A stretch of DNA of 64,000 nucleotides from Daucus carota subsp. sativus. Its lineage: Eukaryota; Streptophyta; Magnoliopsida; Apiales; Apiaceae. The notes below the pieces were generated by a model. That model saw nothing but the letters and a program-made list of their open reading frames with translations. It had not been told where the DNA came from and ran no database searches. Below, one piece after another: positions 26,301 through 38,608 of the stretch (positions are counted from its first letter, which is position 1; each line of letters opens with the position of its first letter). The translations under genes and the position numbers were made by a program. The stretch is from positions 49,065,214-49,129,213 of the forward strand of contig NC_030381.2 in the NCBI RefSeq assembly GCF_001625215.2, read 5' to 3'.

Positions 26301-29300
26301 ACAGAGAAGTAATCCGCGTTCTTTTAGCATATTTCCAAGATCAGGTTTGTGAGTTTTAATCTCGTTCAATTTCACCTGTCTGTGAAGGTCTCTTTTAATT
26401 ATTAATTAAGTTACTGGGGTTCTTTCTTGTAAGTGTTCTCTCCCTAGGAATGAGAACTTTCATATGTAGTCATACTCACTAATCACACTTTTCAGCAGTA
26501 CGAATAATTAGTTGTGTTTCTCATGGTGTTTGTGTCTTCTATCATTTTAATTAACTTATGTTTATACATTTGGTAAGATATCAGAATGTTATTGTCGAAG
26601 TTTGTCCTGATAAATGTACTAAAATGATCATAATGTTAGTAATCAATTATCATAGTGTATTTCCTGATATATAACTTCACGAAAGAAGTTTATAGATTTA
26701 ATTTCTTTATACAACCGAGTAAAATTTAATCTAGAAGGTTTCTCATGCTAATTTCTGGAACATCACCTTGCACTTCATATGTGAAATGCCACTCCTTTTT
26801 TTTTTTTTTTTCCTGAAAGTATCACTTGAATTAATCGTTCAACATAGAAGCTAATGCTTCAAATATTGTTTCCTGGTTTCAGATTTTGCGGCACTCTGAC
26901 ATGTCATTTTGTTTCAGCAACGGAAGGTATCTCACCAGCATTTACTTCGAGGATGTAGATTTTTGTACACAGCCTCGTATATATACATATTATTCAATTG
27001 CTAGAGTATAATTACATTTTGTATCATAGATATATTCATTTTGAATTTGTTATTTATTTCCAATTATAAGTAATAAAAGACTCTTGTCACTTTGCAGCAT
27101 AGGGAATTTTTTCTTTGCAGGGGCACGAATATTCTTCGGGTCATTGGATGCTGCAATTTTTTTATTTTCCCGTGTTTCAAAGATTCCTACAGAAAGTCTG
27201 GTTCTTCCGGTCATATTAACCAATGATAGGTTAACTTTGGGTTGTGAATTACAGGTATTGGTGTTTCCTCTTGGACTTGGCTGCATGCAGCTCTTGGGTG
27301 ATCAATTATATTAGTGAAACTATCAAGCAGTAGTTTGTCTTATTTATAGATCATAAACCCAGTGGTGAATCTAGGATTATTTGTATAGCGAAGATGCCTG
27401 TAAACTCAAATCAGTAAGACATGTTACATACCCTCACACAATCTGTTATGTATGCATAACTACATATGTTTTGTACTTTTGATTTATCGTGCAGCTCCAC
27501 TGGACTAACAAATTTGAACGAAAGAAGTCTTATGATATGCATAATTTACCCCTAATGTTAAATTATTCTGGGGCACAAGTCTGATGTGTTTATATCCAAT
27601 TTTTTAAAGTCATAAAATAACATAGTTAAGTTATAGTTAATTTTTATTTGAAGCACATCTTTCAAATTGTCCACCCAATTCATATCTTAACCTATCATAT
27701 CTTATTTTTCCGAAGTTCTTTAAATAACTGGAGATAAAAGGAATGAGTAAGAGTTCTTCCAGAGTAAAATATAATATTGCTAAAGTGTACATACCATGCT
27801 TGTCTAATCTTTTGCTGCAGTTATATATTCTCTTAAGCAATTGCTCTGTATGAATACAATAAAGTCGGTCTGCTTTCTGATGTTATATGTAAAAGTGTTA
27901 CTGTAACTACTGTAAAGGAATTACTATGAAGTCACTTTACCATATTCCGATATAACCTTAGGAAAAGAGAGAGTGTGTGTGTATATATACACACACCAGT
28001 ATTAGCATTTAGCAGTAGATTTATTTTTCTACTCTTTTCAATTTTATTTTTCTACTCAGCTTATAATTTCATCTAAGGTCTTTGAAGGCTGTTAAAGAAA
28101 CTTTGATTCTAAATATTTAATATTTGCTGTTTTGTTTATCATTGTCAAATTTAGGATGGAACAATTATACGTGGTCAAAATGAAATATCTCATCCAACTA
28201 AAGCATCAATGGAACCTGTAGACAAGGTATGATATAAATTTTATTTTAAGACTTATTTACATTTTGCATCCTTTTGGTTTTGGCTTATTGCACTTTGGCT
28301 CAAGTTCTTTTGCATTTTACACTTTGCATCCCTTCTATCTGCCTCATTTGAACCTGTTTGACAATGACAGTTAACGTCTATTTTGGCAATGGTAAACTTG
28401 TACATAGATATTTCAATGGTTATATTGCAGGCTATACATATACATCCCACGATATTATGTAGAGACACTTCAAATTTAAAGATTTTGAATCAATAAGCAC
28501 AAAGCACAGCTGATTATTAACTAGATAAACAATTATCATCTAAAGTTCCTTCCTTCAAATCCATAAATTTCTGTTTCATTTCAGCCTTTTTTAATCAATT
28601 TCCCTATGCGATTTGCTAGGATTTTTTTATCTGGGCACTTGAACTGAAGTGGCAGGAGTAGAATGATGTGTTGAAGTGATGAATTGTGAATAAGTGTTTG
28701 TATGACGTGGTTAAATGTCTTTTTTACCCTCATTTGACTAACGTTGACATCAAAATTCACGGCAAAGTCTTAGTTGGGTTCAGAATGTGGCTGGATGCAC
28801 AGTGTAAAATGTAAAAGAACTTGACCCAAAGTGCAATAAGCCAAAATCAAGGGGATGCAAAATGTAAATAAGTCTATTTTTTATTGCTAAAAAAGTTCTC
28901 TAGAGTGGGTTCTTCATCTTATTTTATTTATAACTGCAGAAAAATATGTTAGGTATCTAAGCACATTGGCAGAAGCGTGGCAGTTGTTAATTTGTTTACA
29001 GTTTTATCCCTGTTAGTTGTAGTTACTGGCCGACTGCTAGGTTGTTTTACTGGCAGGTCAGCTGTTGTAATACTTCTACCAAATTTTTATGGCAATGAAT
29101 AAAGACATGCTATTGGGATAATTAAATTGACCTATGCTAACTCAGATGGACTTTATAGTCTTTCCCAATTGCTAGAGATTCCAGTCTGTGTCGATCTAAT
29201 GCAACATCTGAGACTCTATAATTTATTCAAGTGTAAGAGTTTTAATTTGATCTATTCTGTACTCCACTTGTTGACAAATCATGTAACTGCAGTTTTTACT

Positions 29301-32300
29301 TTTTAGTGACTATTTTATGTTATGTAATTGCCATGGTTGTTACGTCGCTCGACTAGTCGCGACTAGTCGACGACTAGTCGAGCAGTCGGTGGAGGACGGT
29401 CGACTGGCCTCCTCGACTGGCTGTTTGTAAGTATTTCGCTCGACTGGTTCATGACTGGTCGACTGGGTCGACTTGTCGACCCGACTGGTCGACCCAGTCG
29501 CCCGACTGGTTCCAGATTTGCAAAAAAAGCCCAGATTTGCAAAAAAAAACCATCCAATCGGCCTCCAGTTGCCTTAATTCACCTCCAGTGGCCTCCAACT
29601 TCAAATTTTCATAGGTATGCTTCATATTATTTGTAAAAACAGAGTACCCACACTCATATATACATACATAACACATATATACACAGACTCACTGAGTCAT
29701 ATATGTATATACACACAGAATAGTTGTATGTATATATACACACAGTCAAACAATATATATTACACACAATTATACACACACACTTATAGAACAGATAATG
29801 GAATTAATACACTTGTTTTTTGTTTTTTGTTCAATGTTCTAGGATAACAGAAAATGGGGGACACAACTGACCCAACTGACCCTAATTATGATCTCTGTCT
29901 TAGTTTACTTTGCTTCCTATAATCCTATTTGTGCAGTCAATTGTGTGTAGAAGTGTAGAACATGTAGATATATATAAAATTACTAATTTTATACTTTGTC
30001 GACTAGTGTCGACTAGTCTACGACTAGTCACGACTCGACTTGCCGGACACTCCGGTCGACTCGACTCGACTTACCGACGTAACAACCATGGTAATTGCTT
30101 GCCAAAGTGTCTCTCTCTTCTTTTTCTGCAGCAATTTTTTGTTAGATACTCTAGTCACTTTTAAATATCTGTTTGTCGGACCCTTATTTGTAGCGAGGCT
30201 CTTCAGTACCTGCACTTCCTTCAAGAATAAAGCGAGTATTCTACATGTCTAGTGAAGGATGTAGTTCATCGCACAAGGTGAATAATGCATATCATTTTTC
30301 GCGTATGCCATTTTATTTTATTCGATATTTACTAATTTGATATGATTTCATTTCTCCGTATATGTTCATTATTTGACTGCACAAGTATTGTTTAATTATT
30401 TAAGCAATAAAGCTAAAAAATCATGTTCTTGGTTCAGGAAGTTCTTGCATTTTCGGCTTTCCTGTTCAAGATTAAAAAATTACTATATGTCATCTCATGT
30501 ACATTGCAAATGATTTTACCAGATAAATGCTACATCTCCACTAATCCCTTACAAAATATGTCATCTAGAAGGTGTTTGGCTACACTTATCTCTTAGAAGT
30601 GCATGCACGCACAGATGGTTACTATTTCATGCTTTTTAATACATCTAATATAAGTATAAGAGGATCCTCCTTGTCTCACATCAATAAGAAAAAGCGCCGT
30701 CAACTGCTGCAGTATAACCTAATGACTTTAAGAGCGTAAACAGTGCTTGATGCTTGGTTTCTGTTGGATTGTGAATTAAAAATCTCATCTAAGTATCATA
30801 CTTTTGAAGCTCAGATTTATCGGCTTGTCAAGTGTGTTTATGAAATCTGCAAGGCTTAAGCTAGCAGATATCCCTCTTTGCACATCCTTAGTAACCAAAG
30901 GCCTAGGGTTTGAGCCTCAGTGGAGGCAAATGTGCCTGGCTATTTAAATTTCTTGTCATTGACCATACCCAAAAACAAAAAAATGAATCTGTTGAGAAAT
31001 ATACATATGATATATTGATATGTAATGTGTATTATACTATTAACTAACTTCGGCGGAAGTGTTTTGTTTTTTCCTAAAGAGTCTTCGGCACTCTTAGTAT
31101 TTTCTTGGTTTCTCTTATATTAAGATGGCCAGCTTTATGGAATTTTCTGGCATGGCTCTAATCCATTTTTGACATTTGCAACCAACTACATAGTCTAGCT
31201 ATTCGTATTCTGTACTCTCTTTGTTATTTTTATCTTATAGAGAATTTTCTTAGTTGGAAAAATCATAGTGTATGTATTTGATTTATCATTAATCAAGGCC
31301 GACTGTTTATGACATATTTATGTCTTTGCTGACTATTTAGTACTTCGATTATTATTCTGAGTGACAAAATGTTGGCGTTGACTTATTTGATATTTAATAT
31401 TTATCTTTAGTTCCTCGACAATTCTAAGGGTTTCCATTGTACAGGTATTTCCAAATGTAAACCCGGCAGTTTTGGACCAGTTAAGAAGTGTGGATTGCAT
31501 TATATATGCGATGGGGTCACTTTTTACTTCCATATGCCCCTCCTTGGTAAGCTTGGAAAACTATTTATCAATTTCTGTAGGACTTGGTGCAAAAGTATAA
31601 GTTACCTTTTTCTTATAGAATTTTCTTGTGAGGTTTATAATCATTTGTGCTACTTCTCTAACATATTCCATCATATCTCTTGCTATGTTCTGGCCTTTGT
31701 GAATGTATGCAATATAATTTACTTGTTACAATATTGGAGGTTTTCTGGTCGTGTTTATTTTCACCTTAAGAGATGCTTTCTGTGTTTTAACTTTTTTCTT
31801 TCTTAATGTGTTCCACTAGCATTGGATTGTAGTCACCTCTCTTTCCACTTACCTTTCTTTATACTTGAAAAAGGAAATGCGTATCTGTTTGAATGAGTTG
31901 CAACTAAGTTGTGGGTTTTTGCCGCTTTAGGTTTAACATCATGCTCTGTCTTCATTGATTACTGCCAATTTTTATTTTTGTTCATTTTCTTCTTTTGATC
32001 ATTGTATGTCATGCGTATAAGATTTTTGTTCGTTCTTACATTGTAGAAGTACCCATAGTTACATATACTTTTGCCTTTAAGTATTATAAAATATAATTTG
32101 CATAATTTATGATATTTCTTATCATTTATCTATGTGTAGGTTTTGCTTGGAGTTGGGGAGATCATCTCTTCAAGGTCCTGCCCAAAGGTAATGCATATTA
32201 TACATGTTTTTTGCTCAAATACTTTAAGGTGAATGTGCAGGTTTGCTTATTTGGAAAAGCCAAATGCAGATTCCAAGTCTTGAAATGTCTGTCTCTTCTG

Positions 32301-35300
32301 GACACTCGATCAACTCTATCCAATAACACCAAAATAGTGCAACTTCTACAAAATTTTGGTGTAAAAAGTGCATTATCCACATAATCAACTCTAACCCATT
32401 TCATGCCAAATCTTATACTAAAAGGACAACCTTTTATAAAGTTTGATTTAATAAATTTTTTATTATTTTTATGAATATCATAAAATAATATCAATATATA
32501 AGCAATACCAAACAGATACAAAAACATTAGTATATGTAAATTAGTATTTAATGCATATCTATTCTTCATGTCATTGAGTTTGCTGCATGTAGTGGTAAAA
32601 ATAAGATATCTAGCATATACATGCATTCAATGACAACAAGAAGAATGGCTGAAAATCACTGTTGAAGTTTGGCAAATATTAAAGTTAATGCGACCGCAAT
32701 TCATCATGCGTAATAATGACTTTATAGGTCCATAACACTGTAAAAGTAAAGAAAAGTGAAGTCGGTTGGATAACATAACATAAAATTAGATTTACTTTGT
32801 TAGGTTATATGAATTAGAATAGTAAATTTTAAACTAATTTTAGAAAGCACAAGATATGAGATACAGTATAAAGGTCATATAACTGTGCTAAGATATAAAA
32901 CAAATTAATATGTTTTGAGTAATAAGTACATATTAGAGTATATACTTGGAATTTCAATGAAGTAGAATTTGGTGTAAAGTTCAAGCCAAAAGAATAGTTT
33001 GACACTCGGTTGCTGCATTGGAGTTGGTTTTACACTAAAGCAGATCAAAGATAACACCATTTTCGTGGTTTTGTGTTGGGATGGAGTTGCTCTTAGAGAG
33101 TAGTTCCGAATCATTGTGTCAGAATGGACAGCCTTAAGAAATTGCACCATCTCCTTAACACGAAGAACCAAAATTAAAGTTTTAAGACCTATAATTTATT
33201 CTTTACTACCCCTGTCCCATTTTAACTGTTTTTGACTTGTTTACATGTATCTTAAGGTGTTATAAAAATTGCATCTAAATATAATACTTTTTCATGAAAA
33301 TTATATCAAATATAAGTTTTGAATCTAAACTTTAATTTGATATAAGAATTAAAATTTTGGATCAAGCATAACTATTACTTTTTTACACCTTAATATACGT
33401 GTGAAAAAGTCAAACATCAGTTTAAGAGGGACGGAGGGAAAAAGCTAAATATTAATGTAACTATTACTTTCTTAGACCTTAATGAATGTTTACTTGTTGC
33501 TTCTATCATAGAAATCATTAGCACTGCTTCTGTTGAAGCATATTGTGACATTCTATCATGCTAAAATACTAGATACTAAAATGCAGTGTGATGCCACTAA
33601 AATACTTGCACAATGCTAAAATCCAGATGCAGGAGGTGACTGTCAAGTTGTCCGATAAAGTTCAAATATTTTTCCCAGAAGAAAACGGTCTAATCAGTAA
33701 TGTTATCATCCTTTGGACTGTTGCTCTCTTAGAGAGTAGTTCCGAATCATTGTGTCGGAAAGGACAGCCTTAAGAAATTGCACCATCTCCTTAACACGAA
33801 GAACCAAAATTAAAGTTTTAAGACCTATAATTTATTCTTTACTACCCCTGTCCCATTTTAACTGTTTTTGACTTGTTTACATGTATCTTAAGGTGTTATA
33901 AAAATTGCATCTAAATATAATACTTTTTCATGAAAATTATATCAAATATAAGTTTTGAATCTAAACTTTAATTTGATATAAGAATTAAAATTTTGGGTCA
34001 AGCATAACTATTACTTTTTTACACCTTAATATACGTGTGAAAAAGTCAAACATCAGTTTAAAAGGGACGGAGGGAAAAAGCTAAATATTAATGTAACTAT
34101 TACTTTCTTAGACCTTAATGAATGTTTACTTGTTGCTTCTATCATAGAAATCATTAGCACTGCTTCTGTTGAAGCATATTGTGACATTCTATCATGCTAA
34201 AATACTAGATACTAAAATGCAGTGTGATGCCACTAAAATACTTGCACAATGCTAAAATCCAGATGCAGGAGGTGACTGTCAAGTTGTCCGATAAAGTTCA
34301 AATATTTTTCCCAGAAGAAAACGGTCTAATCAGTAATGTTATCATCCTTTGGACTGTTGCTCTCTTAGAGAGTAGTTCCGAATCATTGTGTCGGAAAGGA
34401 CAGCCTTAAGAAATTGCACCATCTCCTTAACACGAAGAACCAAAATTAAAGTTTTAAGACCTATAATTTATTCTTTACTACCCCTGTCCCATTTTAACTG
34501 TTTTTGACTTGTTTACATGTATCTTAAGGTGTTATAAAAATTGCATCTAAATATAATACTTTTTCATGAAAATTATATCAAATATAAGTTTTGAATCTAA
34601 ACTTTAATTTGATATAAGAATTAAAATTTTGGGTCAAGCATAACTATTACTTTTTTACACCTTAATATACGTGTGAAAAAGTCAAACATCAGTTTAAAAG
34701 GGACGGAGGGAAAAAGCTAAATATTAATGTAACTATTACTTTCTTAGACCTTAATGAATGTTTACTTGTTGCTTCTATCATAGAAATCATTAGCACTGCT
34801 TCTGTTGAAGCATATTGTGACATTCTATCATGCTAAAATACTAGATACTAAAATGCAGTGTGATGCCACTAAAATACTTGCACAATGCTAAAATCCAGAT
34901 GCAGGAGGTGACTGTCAAGTTGTCCGATAAAGTTCAAATATTTTTCCCAGAAGAAAACGGTCTAATCAGTAATGTTATCATCCTTTGGACTGTTGCTCTC
35001 TTAGAGAGTAGTTCCGAATCATTGTGTCGGAAAGGACAGCCTTAAGAAATTGCACCATCTCCTTAACACGAAGAACCAAAATTAAAGTTTTAAGACCTAT
35101 AATTTATTCTTTACTACCCCTGTCCCATTTTAACTGTTTTTGACTTGTTTACATGTATCTTAAGGTGTTATAAAAATTGCATCTAAATATAATACTTTTT
35201 CATGAAAATTATATCAAATATAAGTTTTGAATCTAAACTTTAATTTGATATAAGAATTAAAATTTTGGGTCAAGCATAACTATTACTTTTTTACACCTTA

Positions 35301-38300
35301 ATATACGTGTGAAAAAGTCAAACATCAGTTTAAAAGGGACGGAGGGAAAAAGCTAAATATTAATGTAACTATTACTTTCTTAGACCTTAATGAATGTTTA
35401 CTTGTTGCTTCTATCATAGAAATCATTAGCACTGCTTCTGTTGAAGCATATTGTGACATTCTATCATGCTAAAATACTAGATACTAAAATGCAGTGTCAT
35501 GCCACTAAAATACTTGCACAATGCTAAAATCCAGACGCAGGAGGTGACTGTCAAGTTGTCCGATAAAGTTCAAATATTTTTCCCAGAAGAAAACGGTCTA
35601 ATCAGTAATGTTATCATCCTTTGGACTGTTGCTCTCTTAGAGAGTAGTTCCGAATCATTGTGTCGGAAAGGACAGCCTTAAGAAATTGCACCATCTCCTT
35701 AACACGAAGAACCAAAATTAAAGTTTTAAGACCTATAATTTATTCTTTACTACCCCTGTCCCATTTTAACTGTTTTTGACTTGTTTACATGTATCTTAAG
35801 GTGTTATAAAAATTGCATCTAAATATAATACTTTTTCATGAAAATTATATCAAATATAAGTTTTGAATCTAAACTTTAATTTGATATAAGAATTAAAATT
35901 TTGGGTCAAGCATAACTATTACTTTTTTACACCTTAATATACGTGTGAAAAAGTCAAACATCAGTTTAAAAGGGAAGGAGGGAAAAAGCTAAATATTAAT
36001 GTAACTATTACTTTCTTAGACCTTAATGAATGTTTACTTGTTGCTTCTATCATAGAAATCATTAGCACTGCTTCTGTTGAAGCATATTGTGACATTCTAT
36101 CATGCTAAAATACTAGATACTAAAATGCAGTGTGATGCCACTAAAATACTTGCACAATGCTAAAATCCAGATGCAGGAGGTGACTGTCAAGTTGTCCGAT
36201 AAAGTTCAAATATTTTTCCCAGAAGAAAACGGTCTAATCAGTAATGTTATCATCCTTTGGACTGTTGCTCTCTTAAAAGCATCCTAAGAGTGTAGCTTAG
36301 TGCATCCCATAACTGCTGCAATTTAAATTATTGAATTCTAGCTCTCTTTAACCTTCCAATGTAAATGAAAATTGGCTGCGATAGTTTGTTTCATAAGAAA
36401 GTATTTGTGTACTTTATACAAATGCAGTTTGAAATATACATAAGTTGCAGCTCTAGCTTTATGTTTTTAAGTACTATGATTCAGATATCATCTTGTCTTA
36501 TAGTATTGTTTCTTATACCAGGTACTTCTGTTGAATAGTCTTGCTGACAGAGAAACAAGTGGCTTTTCTGCTTCTTGTTTTGTTACTGCAATTACAGATG
36601 CTCTCAACCGGACCTGTGAGAGTCTTCATAATTGTCTAGATAACCTTGTAAGTTCTATAAAACATATGCGCAGTGGCAACTTGCAAGTTAAAGATATTGC
36701 TAGAGATGAGATTATGTGCACTTTTTCAACTTTAGCAAGTAGTTATACCTGAAATTTTTGCTAAAAAATGTCTTTGGTGTAGCACATTGTAGTCATCAGT
36801 CTATTTAGAATTTCTCTAATAATATATGCACAAGTAATTCCAAGTATCTGAGATATGTATCAGATAAAACAAGCAAAAATTATTGTTTATTTAGAAATTT
36901 CGATATTGAAAGGAGCAACTGTTTTAGTAAAAAAGAAAAAGCGATCATTCATATAGGATTCTTTCTTCTTTGCAGCCCAGTGACTACATCAATACACTAG
37001 TGGTACCTAAAGGCGGTCAAATTCCTTTAGACAGTCAGCATTTGGCTGCCCAAGGAATATTTGAAGTGGTAAGTATGCTTCTGCTCTCTGTTACAATGAT
37101 TGTCAGTCAGACAAGACCCTACCCTTTTTGGGAACACCTCTTACATAAAAAAAACTGTAAATTTCAATGGCATTACTTTTAATGACTAAATTAGATTAGC
37201 TTTATAGATATGAACATTGATCTGAATATGTAGTTGTGCCTGATACTCTTAGTGAGAAGCAACAGGCAGTAGAAGATCCTTAATGGACATCTTAAAATCT
37301 TTGTATTAAGATACACAATATATTATTATAATCTAAGGTGGGCAAGGGGACATCAATACATACGTTAATTCCTAAGTAACAGTATAAGCTTAAATATGTG
37401 AGATCAGTCACCCAGAGTCTGCTCAGGACATCTCTTTTGATACAATCAGATTAGCTGGTTATGAAATGAATTGAGGCAAGCAGTATTTCATCCACATTTT
37501 AGCAAAGTATAGTGACCGGTCAAGCTGTGTCTATCACACGTGGTCTAGGTAATGATAGCCACAACAGTGAACTAAAAGCTGTAATCCCCAATTTATCTGG
37601 TTTTACTAAGAATCCGCAGTATCATCTGTTAGATTAAAAAATGTTGAACAATCGGAACTAAAAGATCACTGAAAGATCCTCATATTCAGCACATTACTAA
37701 TTCATCATTTTCTCCAAGTCTTGGACACATAGTGGGTTAGATACTATCTAGGCGCTTTAGCTTGTATAGAGCCCCTGAACTTTGTGATATTAGGTTGTGT
37801 TCACTTGGTGAGAATCTAATGGGGATGGAATGTAATGAAAAGTATAAACAAATTTTATGGAGAAAGAAGATTGTACAAGTGAAATAGTTGATGAACATGA
37901 AGGTGTCTAAATTTTTTATGATGACCATTTTACGAAAAATGATGAAGAGATAGAATGGAGCATTTCTTTCGAAATATGTGGGTTATAATTTCAGTTCAAA
38001 TAGCTTGAAGTGGAATGAAAGAAGGAATAAAAATTATAAACATTTTTTCCAATTTTCCCTAAAGAAGTAGCACGATCTAATTCAAAATTTTCACCCAATT
38101 GAGCGCGTCTACAAGAGTATAAATTTTATTCCATTCTCACTTCACTCCATTCCATCCAAGTTAACACAGCCTCAAAGTCCGATGTGTTATTTTTACTTAG
38201 TTTAGAGATACAGTTACTATACCTTGTGTGACTGAACTTGATATAATCACAATGTTGCTCTGTGCCTCAAAATAGTTTTAAGTATAACAGTCATAAATTC

Positions 38301-38608
38301 TTCAATGGCATGTCTGAGCTAGATGTTTTATGTATTATCTTTTCCAGTATGTGCTGTAGCATATGGCAAAGGCATGGAAGCTCATGGATCCTTGTCTTTT
38401 CTAACCAAATTCTAAGCATTGAATTCATTTGGGTCTCTTAGTTTCATAATTTACGATTATCCGAATTCCTGAAGAAGTATTTCTCTTGCAGATTACTGTT
38501 GATACGATAATCGACCCAAAAGTGGGAATAATTTTTGACCCTAGATCTTTAATACAAGCTCTTGATGGTCTGGTAAGAAAGTCTGAGAGAAGTGTCATGG
38601 TTGAGTAA
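23317..38608 (+). CDS. CofD/YvcK-family (UPF0052) protein
   Basis: Thirteen exons with consistent phase: 23317-23509, 24384-24500, 25157-25289, 26248-26344, 26883-26926, 27098-27254, 28155-28226, 30194-30277, 31445-31546, 32140-32187, 36522-36647, 36976-37068, 38492-38608; total 1383 nt, 460 aa. The Rossmann-type N-terminal motif GGTAFNGVVEEL (65-76) and SDDGGST (90-96) identify the 2-phospho-L-lactate transferase CofD / gluconeogenesis-factor YvcK family. Later exons give GDIRSRCLRL, SIGNFFFAGAR, LPVILTNDRLTL and IIYAMGSLFTSICPSL, all family-like. In bacteria, YvcK members bind UDP-sugars and CofD acts in F420 synthesis. Plants do not make F420 and the plant role is unknown to me. The first 60 residues are rich in Ser, His and Pro and lack acids, so a plastid or mitochondrial transit peptide is possible. 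The gene is spread over 15.3 kb because the introns have filled with repeats. Confidence 0.9.
28250..28874. mobile_element. Long-TIR MITE (MULE-like?) in CofD/YvcK intron 7
   Basis: About 80 bp at the left end (GACTTATTTACATTTTGCAT.. to ..ACTTTGCATCC) recurs inverted at the right end (28790-28874) with about 90% identity by eye. 625 bp, non-coding. TIRs this long suggest a Mutator-like relative. A clean target duplication is not visible. Confidence 0.7.
29332..30090. mobile_element. hAT-like non-autonomous element with CGACTAGTCG subterminal repeats
   Basis: Begins CATGGTTGTTACGTCG and ends with the exact inverse CGACGTAACAACCATG. An 8-bp perfect direct repeat GTAATTGC flanks it (29324-29331 and 30091-30098), the length made by hAT transposases. 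Both ends carry many copies of CGACTAG/CTAGTCG and GTCGACT in either orientation (29345-29510, 30000-30075), like transposase-binding subterminal repeats. The middle has TA/CA-rich microsatellites. No transposase is encoded. Confidence 0.88.
32308..33094. mobile_element. Probable MITE in CofD/YvcK intron 10
   Basis: The left end 'atcaactctatccaataacaccaaaa' and right end 'ttttgtgttgggatggagttgctctta' are imperfect inverted copies, enclosing about 787 bp of non-coding DNA with more inverted matches inside ('ggtgtaaa' / 'tttacac'). The right end abuts the 636-bp array. Confidence 0.5.
33096..36275. repeat. Five head-to-tail 636-bp repeats in CofD/YvcK intron 10
   Basis: Units start at 33096, 33732, 34368, 35004 and 35640 with an exact 636-bp period and only a handful of base differences (e.g. 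unit 1 TGTCAGAATGG for TGTCGGAAAGG; unit 4 GTCATGCC and CCAGACGC; unit 5 GGGAAGGAGG). Each unit holds a Stowaway-like MITE (33206-33439 in unit 1: CTACCCCTGTCCCATTTTAA ... AAGGGACGGAGGGA). The repeated 61-codon open frame in each unit is a passenger and has no protein character. Confidence 0.97.
37793..38171. mobile_element. MITE in CofD/YvcK intron 12
   Basis: The left end GGTTGTGTTCACTTGG and right end CCAAGTTAACACAGCC are inverted copies (two mismatches). Internal 'ggaatgtaatgaaaag' and 'cattccatccaag' stretches also pair. 379 bp, non-coding. Confidence 0.7.

Noticed and set aside
33588-35681. The same 60-61 codon frame four times
   Set aside because: Carried by the 636-bp intron repeat; units share it because they are copies, and no homology or splice context supports translation.
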